NCBI GenBank assembly: GCA_930980675.1
Contig: CAKNIU010000028.1
Span: forward strand, 1 to 11,162
Length of the DNA stretch: 11,162 nucleotides
Direction: 5' to 3'
From: an uncultured Clostridium sp.
GTDB taxonomy: Bacteria; Bacillota_A; Clostridia; TANB77; CAG-508
A program made the translations under genes and the position numbers. The notes below the pieces were generated by a model. It was not told the origin of the DNA and ran no database searches. It saw nothing but the letters and a program-made list of their open reading frames with translations. This document shows, piece after piece, positions 1 to 6,029 of the stretch. Every line of letters begins with the position of its first letter. Positions within the stretch are counted from its first letter, which is position 1.

Positions 1-1120
1 CTTCTTTTTTTACTGCTTTACAAAACAATAAAAGTGATGAGTCTACATCTGCCATTCCTGGCAAATCTCTTGCAATCATAGCTTCTTTTAAGCTATCTGC
101 AAGCTCTGGTGTATCTAGGTAAATTGTATGATGCTTCGTTCCTAATTTATTTGTTATTAAGTTTATATAATCACTATCTGAATTAGGCTGAAAATCTGTT
201 TTTTGAAAATTTTTATCATTGTCTACATAGTCTACTGAGTAGGTATTAATCATTGGCAAATCGTGTTTTCTACAATAATTTGCGCTATACAAAGTTATTA
301 TGCTTGAGTCTAAGCCACCTGATAAAAATGTACAAAGTGGCACATCTGATACAAGTTGCCTTTCTATTGCATCAGTCAGCAATTCTTTTACAGTAGAACA
401 CGTTGTAGCAAAATCATCTGTATGCATCCTACTTTTTAATTTCCAATATTCTTTTATTCTCATTCCACTTCTATTGAAAACCAAATAATTTGCAGGTTTT
501 AACTCTTCTATTCCTTTAAATACTCCAACTCCCGGTGTATGTGCAGGACCAATTCCAAATAATTCGGCAATTCCTTGTTCGTCTATTTTGGGATAAATAC
601 TTGGATACTCAAATAAAGCCTTTATTTCTGAAGCGAAGATTAATTGATTATCTTTTATTGAATAGAACAAAGGCTTTACTCCAAAATGGTCTCTCGCTAA
701 AAATAGTTCTTTTTTTCCTTCATTCCATATTGCAAAAGCAAAAATACCATTTAAGTGATTTACTACATTATATCCATAATATATAAATGCTTTTAAAAGC
801 ACTTCTGTATCACAATGTCCTTCGAAAGTAAATCCACTATCTTCAAGTGTTTTTCTAAGTTCCTTAGTATTATATATTTGTCCATTATATGTAATAACAT
901 AAGTATTTCCTAAATATTTACAAATCATTGGCTGTTTTCCGCCCTCTGGGTCAATTACAATAAGCCTTCTATGAGCTATGCAAATATCTTCTTTGATATA
1001 TATTCCATTCTCATCTGGACCTCTTTTGCTTAAAGTATTATTCATATTTGAAAGCACCCTCCCAGTTTCTTCATTTCTCATATTTCCATCATAATTTGTA
1101 AAACCTACAATTCCACACAT
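1..1120 (-). CDS. asnB: Asparagine synthetase (glutamine-hydrolysing), partial: N-terminal 373 residues
   Basis: Cytosolic enzyme that makes asparagine from aspartate, ATP and glutamine-derived ammonia. I translated the minus strand from 1120 to the window edge and found one open frame without frameshift. It starts MCGIVGFTNY, so Cys2 is the class II glutaminase nucleophile once Met1 is removed. The glutaminase domain (about 2-210) carries AHRRL, ITYNGQIYNT and ARDHFGVKPLFY. The synthetase domain begins with the PP-loop SGGLDSS at residues 267-273, the ATP-pyrophosphatase signature, and continues to LPGMADVDSSLLLFC at the left edge. About 230-250 C-terminal residues should lie outside the window, judging from family lengths near 600-630. 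The start is set by the Cys2 requirement and by a GGGAGGAA ribosome site six bases upstream. glyS lies 65 bases upstream on the same strand. The ribosome site lies inside a terminator-like hairpin, listed separately. Confidence 0.95.
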   Translation of the reverse strand, partial: MCGIVGFTNYDGNMRNEETGRVLSNMNNTLSKRGPDENGIYIKEDICIAHRRLIVIDPEGGKQPMICKYLGNTYVITYNGQIYNTKELRKTLEDSGFTFEGHCDTEVLLKAFIYYGYNVVNHLNGIFAFAIWNEGKKELFLARDHFGVKPLFYSIKDNQLIFASEIKALFEYPSIYPKIDEQGIAELFGIGPAHTPGVGVFKGIEELKPANYLVFNRSGMRIKEYWKLKSRMHTDDFATTCSTVKELLTDAIERQLVSDVPLCTFLSGGLDSSIITLYSANYCRKHDLPMINTYSVDYVDNDKNFQKTDFQPNSDSDYINLITNKLGTKHHTIYLDTPELADSLKEAMIARDLPGMADVDSSLLLFCKAVKKE

Positions 1121-1155
1121 AAAAAATTCCTCCCATATATTATATGTGGAGGAAT
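1121..1155 (-). terminator. Hairpin plus U-tract between glyS and asnB, containing the asnB ribosome-binding site
   Basis: On the plus strand, 1126-1139 (ATTCCTCCCATATA) pairs with 1141-1155, with one bulged T at 1147, giving up to 14 base pairs (about 12-13 once a realistic loop is allowed). On the minus strand the stem is followed directly by six T (1121-1126) and then the asnB ATG. It has the form of an intrinsic terminator for glyS, but its descending arm is also the asnB Shine-Dalgarno GGGAGGAA. It could therefore end the glyS transcript, mask asnB translation, or both. The structure is visible in the sequence; the function is inferred. Confidence 0.7.
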
Positions 1156-1185
1156 GCCAATTGATGATAGAATAAGAAATACAAT

Positions 1186-2568
1186 TTAAAATTCAATTTT
1201 TCCATTTATATAATTTTCGACTTCATCTATTGGAATTCTAACTTGTTCCATTGTATCTCTATCTCTTATTGTAACTTGATTATCTTCTAAAGTATCAAAG
1301 TCAACTGTTAAGCAGTATGGTGTACCAATTTCGTCTTCTCTTCTATATCTTTTACCAATTGAACCTGCTTCATCATAGTCACAACTAAAACTCTTAGATA
1401 ATTTATCAAATATCTCATTTGCTTTTTCTCCTAGCTTTTTAGATAAAGGTAAAATTGCTACTTTGTAAGGAGCTAAAGCTGGATGTAAATGAAGTACAAC
1501 TCTTGAGTCTCCTTCTCCTAAATCTTCTACATCATATGCATTGCATAAGAATGCTAAAGTTACTCTATCTGCACCAAGTGATGGTTCTATTACGTATGGA
1601 ACGTATCTTTCATTTGTTTCTGGGTCTAGGTAGCTTAAATCTTGTTTTGAATGATTCATATGTTGTGTTAAATCATAATCTGTTCTATCCGCTATACCCC
1701 ATAATTCGCCCCAACCAAATGGGAAATTGAATTCTATATCTGTTGTGGCTTTACTATAAAATACAAGTTCTTCTTTTGAATGGTCTCTAAGCCTAATATT
1801 TTCCTTTTTCATGCCTAAGCTTAATAACCAATTTTCGCAAAATTCTTTCCAGTATTTAAACCAATCTAAATCTGTTCCCGGTTTGCAGAAAAATTCTAGT
1901 TCCATTTGTTCAAATTCACGAGTTCTAAATGTGAAGTTTCCTGGTGTTATTTCATTTCTAAAAGCTTTACCTATTTGTGCAATACCCATTGGCATTTTCT
2001 TTCTTGTAGTTCTTAGAACATTTTTAAAATCTACGAATATACCTTGAGCTGTTTCCGGTCTTAAATATACTGTCGCTGTGCTATCTTCAGTAACACCTTG
2101 GAATGTTTTAAACATCAAATTAAATTTACGAATGCTTGTAAAATTTGTTTTTCCACAGTTTGGGCAAGGTATTTTATTATCTTGTATAAATTTTACCATT
2201 TGCTCATCTGTCCAACCATCTGCAATTAAATCTTGTTTATTTTCGTGAGCCCATTCTTCAATTAGTTTATCTGCTCTATGTCTAGTTTTACATTCTTTAC
2301 AATCAATTAGTGGGTCTGAAAAGCTAGTTAAATGTCCTGATGCTACCCATGTTTCAGGATTCATAAGAATAGCTGCATCTAGCCCTACTATATCTTTTTT
2401 TTCTTGTATAAACTTTTTTCTCCAAAGTGCTTTAACATTATTCTTAAGCTCAACTCCTAAAGGACCATAATCCCAAGTATTTGCTAAACCTCCATAGATT
2501 TCTGAACCAGGATATATATATCCTCTCGATTTGCAAAGGTTAACTATTGTTTCCATGTCTTTAACCAT
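1186..2568 (-). CDS. glyS: Glycyl-tRNA synthetase, dimeric (single-chain) type
   Basis: Class II synthetase that charges tRNA-Gly with glycine in the cytosol; 460 residues, normal for the alpha2 type. The N-terminal part has the family signature [14 protein letters not shown] and WDYGPLG. An insertion carries four cysteines as two CxxC pairs (C90/C93, C135/C138), a likely zinc site. Motif 2 is around [19 protein letters not shown] (203-221), motif 3 is [12 protein letters not shown] (324-335), and the anticodon-binding domain starts near [12 protein letters not shown] (365-376). I chose the ATG at 2568 because GGGAGGAA lies just upstream and the conserved protein begins there. The frame stays open to an ATG at 2613, but those 15 extra codons lie in the T-box terminator hairpin and resemble nothing in the family. 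Expression is controlled by the glycine T-box leader upstream. asnB follows 65 bases downstream. Confidence 0.96.
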   Translation of the reverse strand: MVKDMETIVNLCKSRGYIYPGSEIYGGLANTWDYGPLGVELKNNVKALWRKKFIQEKKDIVGLDAAILMNPETWVASGHLTSFSDPLIDCKECKTRHRADKLIEEWAHENKQDLIADGWTDEQMVKFIQDNKIPCPNCGKTNFTSIRKFNLMFKTFQGVTEDSTATVYLRPETAQGIFVDFKNVLRTTRKKMPMGIAQIGKAFRNEITPGNFTFRTREFEQMELEFFCKPGTDLDWFKYWKEFCENWLLSLGMKKENIRLRDHSKEELVFYSKATTDIEFNFPFGWGELWGIADRTDYDLTQHMNHSKQDLSYLDPETNERYVPYVIEPSLGADRVTLAFLCNAYDVEDLGEGDSRVVLHLHPALAPYKVAILPLSKKLGEKANEIFDKLSKSFSCDYDEAGSIGKRYRREDEIGTPYCLTVDFDTLEDNQVTIRDRDTMEQVRIPIDEVENYINGKIEF

Positions 2569-2594
2569 AAAAATTCCTCCCTTTCTTGTTAGGT

Positions 2595-2795
2595 ACAAAA
2601 ATAGCTTTCGCACCTAACTACATAATAGTTAGGGACGAAAGCTAATATGCTTACGCGGTTCCACCCTAATTGACTTAAAAGTCCACCTTAATTCTTATTA
2701 AATTAGCTCCAGAGCTCCCCATGTATATTTGTTATAAGTATTCCACCATCACTTACTCTCTATAAACAACTTTTACATTTTTTCTCTTTCAATGC
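2595..2795 (-). ncRNA. Glycine T-box riboswitch leader of glyS
   Basis: The leader senses uncharged tRNA-Gly and lets transcription continue into glyS. Stem I spans about 2711-2787: AGAG/CTCT (2784-2787 with 2711-2714) at the base, ATGT/ACAT (2775-2778 with 2721-2724), TTGTT/AACAA (2765-2769 with 2729-2733) and TAAGT/ACTTA (2751-2755 with 2735-2739). The specifier loop strand is 2715-2720, GGGGAG, so either register (GGG or GGA) is a glycine codon. The T-box sequence AGGGTGGAACCGCG is at 2654-2667. In the antiterminator, TTAGGG pairs with CCCTAA and the UGGAACC bulge is free for the tRNA acceptor end. The competing terminator is a strong hairpin at 2603-2643 (AGCTTTCG/CGAAAGCT and CCTAACTA/TAGTTAGG), followed by ATTTTTGT at 2595-2602. 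T-box plus terminator identity is firm; the exact specifier register is inferred. With its promoter this accounts for most of the gene-free stretch 2569-2894; I see nothing in 2831-2894. Confidence 0.95.
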
Positions 2796-2801
2796 AATAT
2801 T

Positions 2802-2830
2802 ATTGTATTACTTTTGCAAAGATTTGTCAA
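2802..2830 (-). promoter_or_regulatory. Sigma-A promoter of the glyS T-box leader
   Basis: A perfect -35 box TTGACA (2825-2830) and -10 box TACAAT (2802-2807) are 17 bases apart. Transcription should start near 2795, about eight bases before the base of T-box stem I. The promoter follows the glgP stop codon by about 65 bases, so glyS is transcribed independently of glgP. Confidence 0.88.
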
Positions 2831-2894
2831 GATTCGTGTTAAATTTCGTCATCGTTTTTATTTATTAGAATTAACCCTTTACAGTTAGCCTCTT

Positions 2895-5474
2895 TTACTC
2901 TGTTATCCATTTTATTAAGTTTAAGTTCATTGGATTTAATATCATTTTATTTTTTGGAATAACTCTAAATGTATATCCGTAATCTCCACCTGATTTTAGC
3001 TCTATTTTAGCTGTAAACTTGTATTCTAGATTTACTTCATCTTCTTCTACCAATTTCATTGGCATAATGCTTATGTCATCTACCACACCTTCTTCAGTTA
3101 TTTTTCCATAATATACTTGTGCTTCAATATTGTCTATTTTTATAAGCTCATTTGGTAGTTTTACATAGCAACCTACCTCTATTTTGTTTCCTGCATCAAC
3201 AGTTATGTCATCATAATTATTTTTATCTTGTCTTATTTTTATGTCATTCCAATTTGAGTATAATTTTTCTTTCCACTCATTATATCTTGTAACTTTTGAT
3301 AAATCTGTATAATATTTGTTGTGTAAGTCACATAGTGGCATATAAAGTTTTGTTGTGTAGTCATCAAGCATTCTAGATGTGCTAAACTTGCCAGCATTTG
3401 ACTCTATTGTATTTTTCATTATTCTAAGCCATGTATCTGAATAACCTTTCTCGTTTTTGTCATAATACATTGGAATTATTTTATTTTCTAATGTATCGTA
3501 CATACTTCTACTGTCTGCATCATCTTGTGCTTCATAGCTTTGATATTTTGCATTTGTGCCAATTGTCCAGCCGTTTTTTTGATTATATCCTTCAGCCCAC
3601 CAACCATCAAGCACACTAAAGTTTATAACTCCGTTTATTGCTGCTTTTTGTCCACTAGTTCCTGATGCCTCTAGTGGTCTTCTTGGATTATTAAGCCATA
3701 CATCAACACCAGAAATTAAATATCTTGACATACCTATATTGTAGTTTTCTAATATAAATACCTTACCTTTAAATTGAGGCTTTAAAGAAATGTCATGTAT
3801 AAACTTAATTAGGTCTTGTCCTTCCTTGTCGCTTGGATGTGCTTTACCAGCAAATATAATTTGAACTGGCATATTTTTTTCATTAAATATTTGAGTTATT
3901 CTTTCTAAATCTCTAAATATTAATGTTGCTCTTTTGTATGTTGCAAATCTTCTTGCAAATCCTATTGTAAGGATGTTAGGATCAAGTTTTCCCACCATTT
4001 GCTCTATGTCTTCATAAGAGTAGTTATATCTTCTAAGTCTTTCTATTGTGGAATTTTTAACTATTTTTAATAATTTTTCTTTTCTTGATTGGTGAACCTT
4101 CCATAATTCTTCATCTGGAATTTTCTCAATATTTTTCCAAACATTATCGTCTTGAATATTATCTTGCCAATATGGCTCTAAATACTTATTGTATAGATCT
4201 TTTATAGTTGGTGCAAGCCATGAACAAGTATGTACACCATTTGTTACATATTCAATTGGAGATTCATTTGATGGAATATCTGGCCATACTTTAGAGAATA
4301 ATTCTCTTGATACAGCTCCGTGTAATTTACTAACGCCATTTTTCTTTCCAGCAATTTTAAGAGCTAGTATTCCCATATCAAAGCCTGATTGGTTAATATC
4401 TGCGTTTGGTTCCATTCCTAATCTAAAGAATTCTTCCTTTGATAGACCTAGTCTTTCCCAATATTTATCAAAATATTTTTCTACTAAGTTAAGTGGGAAT
4501 ATATCATTTCCTGCTGGTACTGGTGTATGTGTTGTAAATACTGTCATTGAAGATACTATATCTTTTGCTATATCAAATGAAACTTCTTTGTATTTCATCA
4601 TATTTTTAATAAGTTCAATTGTTAAAAATGATGAATGTCCTTCGTTCATATGGTACACAGTAGGTTTTAACCCTAAAGTGTATAAAAGATTTACTCCACC
4701 CATTCCTAGAACTATTTCTTGCATTATTCTCATTTCTTGGTCACCGCCATATAGAGTTGAAGTAACAGTTCTGTATTCCGGTATGTTTTCATCTATGTCT
4801 GAGTCTAGCAAATACAAAGTATTACGTCCAACTTTCATTTGCCAAGCTTTTAAATATATTTTTTTCTTAGGAAATTTTATATAAATTAATAAATCTTTTC
4901 CTTCATGGTCTTTTACTGATGTTAAAGGTAAAAGCGAAATATCTATTGCATGGTATTCTGTTTCTTGTTGTCCATATCCATTTATCTTTTGGTGGAAATA
5001 TCCACTTTTGTATAGCAAGCCTACTCCTACTAATGGAATTCCCATATCACTACTGGACTTCATATGGTCACCTGAAAGAATGCCAAGTCCTCCTGAATAA
5101 ATTGGAATTGTTTCATCTAATCCATATTCAGCAGAAAAATAAGCTATTAAATCATTTGAGTTGTTTGGAAATTTCTTTTTAAACCAAGTATCTTTGCTTC
5201 CCATATAATCATCAAAATCTTTAACAACTTTGTCATATTCTTTTAAGAATTCTGCATTTTTTGTAGCTTCTTCTAGTTTTTCTTGTGATACCATTCTTAG
5301 GAATTTGACAGGATTTTTGCCTACCTTTTCCCATAAATCTATATCTAATATTTTAAATAATTTCAAAAATTCTGTGTTCCATGACCACCATAAATTGTAT
5401 GAAATATCATATAATTTTGCTATTCTTTTTGGTAATTGAGGCCTTACTGTGATTTTATTAAATACAAAAGCCAT
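2895..5474 (-). CDS. glgP: Alpha-glucan (glycogen/maltodextrin) phosphorylase, GT35 family
   Basis: PLP-dependent enzyme that releases glucose-1-phosphate from the non-reducing ends of alpha-1,4-glucans, feeding stored glycogen into glycolysis; cytosolic. It has 859 residues and belongs to the longer divergent bacterial phosphorylase group, with an extra N-terminal domain (about 1-100, with ISYNLWWSWN). Visible core motifs, in order: YFSAEYGL (112-119), GGLGILSGDH (128-137), HMNEGHSSF (275-283), FTTHTPVPAGND (313-324), GFARRFATYKRA (505-516), FAGKAHPSDK (541-550) and EASGTSGQKAAING (602-615). Lys610 in the last is the expected PLP-binding lysine. A beta-rich tail follows from about 750. The start at 5474 has AAGGAGGAAA upstream. 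No glgA, glgB, glgC or amylomaltase gene is next to it, and it has its own promoter. Polysaccharide specificity (glycogen versus maltodextrin) cannot be read from the sequence. Confidence 0.95.
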   Translation of the reverse strand: MAFVFNKITVRPQLPKRIAKLYDISYNLWWSWNTEFLKLFKILDIDLWEKVGKNPVKFLRMVSQEKLEEATKNAEFLKEYDKVVKDFDDYMGSKDTWFKKKFPNNSNDLIAYFSAEYGLDETIPIYSGGLGILSGDHMKSSSDMGIPLVGVGLLYKSGYFHQKINGYGQQETEYHAIDISLLPLTSVKDHEGKDLLIYIKFPKKKIYLKAWQMKVGRNTLYLLDSDIDENIPEYRTVTSTLYGGDQEMRIMQEIVLGMGGVNLLYTLGLKPTVYHMNEGHSSFLTIELIKNMMKYKEVSFDIAKDIVSSMTVFTTHTPVPAGNDIFPLNLVEKYFDKYWERLGLSKEEFFRLGMEPNADINQSGFDMGILALKIAGKKNGVSKLHGAVSRELFSKVWPDIPSNESPIEYVTNGVHTCSWLAPTIKDLYNKYLEPYWQDNIQDDNVWKNIEKIPDEELWKVHQSRKEKLLKIVKNSTIERLRRYNYSYEDIEQMVGKLDPNILTIGFARRFATYKRATLIFRDLERITQIFNEKNMPVQIIFAGKAHPSDKEGQDLIKFIHDISLKPQFKGKVFILENYNIGMSRYLISGVDVWLNNPRRPLEASGTSGQKAAINGVINFSVLDGWWAEGYNQKNGWTIGTNAKYQSYEAQDDADSRSMYDTLENKIIPMYYDKNEKGYSDTWLRIMKNTIESNAGKFSTSRMLDDYTTKLYMPLCDLHNKYYTDLSKVTRYNEWKEKLYSNWNDIKIRQDKNNYDDITVDAGNKIEVGCYVKLPNELIKIDNIEAQVYYGKITEEGVVDDISIMPMKLVEEDEVNLEYKFTAKIELKSGGDYGYTFRVIPKNKMILNPMNLNLIKWITE

Positions 5475-5587
5475 TTTATTTTCCTCCTTGGTAATTTTTT
5501 CGTTTTTTGAGGTATGCCATTAACACGTTGAATAAAAAATAAATCTCGCAAAACGATTTTTTTGCTCTTTAGTTTTTGTCTAGCTAT

Positions 5588-5616
5588 ATTATCTTATAAC
5601 TAAAATCATTTGTCAA
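5588..5616 (-). promoter_or_regulatory. Sigma-A promoter of glgP
   Basis: A perfect -35 box TTGACA (5611-5616) and -10 box GATAAT (5588-5593) are separated by 17 bases, with the start expected near 5581. The resulting 5' leader of about 105 bases holds a weak hairpin (GCAAAA at 5548-5553 with TTTTGC at 5560-5565), followed on the minus strand by an AT-rich run with six T. I do not call this a terminator. Confidence 0.8.
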
Positions 5617-5658
5617 ATGATTTGCAAAAATAGTTTTAATTTTTTCAGTTGGGGACGG

Positions 5659-5684
5659 AAAAAGTGTGGAACTAATTTCCACAC
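5659..5684 (-). terminator. Intrinsic terminator of the small Cys-rich gene, overlapping its 3' end
   Basis: On the minus strand the perfect 8-base-pair stem GTGTGGAA/TTCCACAC (plus-strand 5664-5671 with 5677-5684) has a 5-base loop and is followed by TTTTT (5659-5663). The left arm encodes the last residues of the small gene, and its TAG stop codon falls in the loop. It isolates that gene from the glgP promoter downstream. Confidence 0.85.
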
Positions 5685-5812
5685 CCACAGCATCCAAAGT
5701 TTGTAAATAATAATAGAAATACTACCAGGAATAGTAATATTTCTGAATTACTTCCTCCACATCTAAAAAGTCCGTTATTGTTACAGCAACAATTATTTAG
5801 TCCATCATTCAT
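5672..5812 (-). CDS. Small Cys/Gly-rich hydrophobic protein, possibly sporulation-associated
   Basis: A 46-residue protein starting MNDGLNNCCCNNNG, with an RCGGSNSE segment, then a 15-residue hydrophobic stretch (ILLFLVVFLLLFTNF, about 25-39) and a CCGCGN tail. Six of its seven other small residues flank the hydrophobic segment; there are seven cysteines in all. This layout resembles the very short Cys/Gly-rich membrane or spore-coat proteins common in spore-forming Bacillota (YjcZ-like), but I cannot assign a family from sequence alone. The frame stays open upstream to a GTG at 5884, but that has no ribosome site. The ATG at 5812 has GAGG five bases upstream and is preferred. Its reality is supported by this ribosome site, a dedicated terminator at its 3' end and a possible sigma-K-type promoter upstream. 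Function is unknown. Confidence 0.75.
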   Translation of the reverse strand: MNDGLNNCCCNNNGLFRCGGSNSEILLFLVVFLLLFTNFGCCGCGN

Positions 5813-5902
5813 ATAATCCTCACTTTCCAAGCAAACAATATCTTCTATGTAATCAGGTTTAAATTTTGCACAAGATATATTCACTTAATCTTTTTTCTAT
5901 TA

Positions 5903-5930
5903 TATAGTATGCTTTTTATTAAATTTATGT
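5903..5930 (-). promoter_or_regulatory. Candidate sigma-K-type promoter of the small Cys-rich gene
   Basis: On the minus strand AC (5929-5930), a 17-base spacer and CATACTATA (5903-5911) match the sigma-K consensus known from Bacillus (AC, 16-17 bases, CATAnnnTA). The start would be near 5895, about 83 bases before the preferred ATG. The match is exact but short, and the region is very AT-rich, so a chance match is possible. Confidence 0.45.
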
Positions 5931-5936
5931 TACAAT
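5928..5936 (+). promoter_or_regulatory. Candidate extended -10 promoter of the U32 gene
   Basis: TGTTACAAT fits an extended -10 element (TGn followed by TACAAT at 5931-5936). No good -35 box is present 16-18 bases upstream. The start would be near 5943, giving a leader of about 87 bases before the ATG at 6030. It overlaps the -35 of the divergent sigma-K-like promoter. Confidence 0.4.
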
Positions 5937-5975
5937 ATTTGTGGCAGATTTTTAAATTAACCAAAAAATTTTACA

Positions 5976-6023
5976 AGGTTTATAGGTTCCATAAAAACCT
6001 AAATATATATTATAAAGGAACTT
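5976..6023 (+). promoter_or_regulatory. Possible structured leader that masks the U32 ribosome site
   Basis: Two competing pairings are visible. AGGTTT (5976-5981) can pair with AAACCT (5995-6000). Alternatively AGGTTCC (5984-5990) can pair with GGAACTT (6017-6023), seven pairs with one G-U, covering the AAAGGA ribosome site upstream of the ATG at 6030. Whether either forms in the cell is unknown. Confidence 0.3.
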
Positions 6024-6029
6024 CATAAA

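Noticed and set aside
2569..2613. Upstream ATG giving glyS 15 extra N-terminal residues
   Set aside because: It lies within the T-box terminator hairpin, the extra residues are unlike the family, and a clear GGGAGGAA site precedes the ATG at 2568.
4189..4884. Open frame of 231 codons on the plus strand, antisense to glgP
   Set aside because: It lies wholly inside a certain glgP gene, has no ribosome site I can see, and its composition fits a mirror of the coding strand.
5540..5565. Hairpin in the glgP leader as an attenuator
   Set aside because: Only six AT-rich pairs; too weak to call a terminator or riboswitch.
5813..5884. GTG start giving the small Cys-rich protein 24 more residues
   Set aside because: No ribosome site precedes it, while the internal ATG at 5812 has GAGG at good spacing and gives a protein of typical length for such families.
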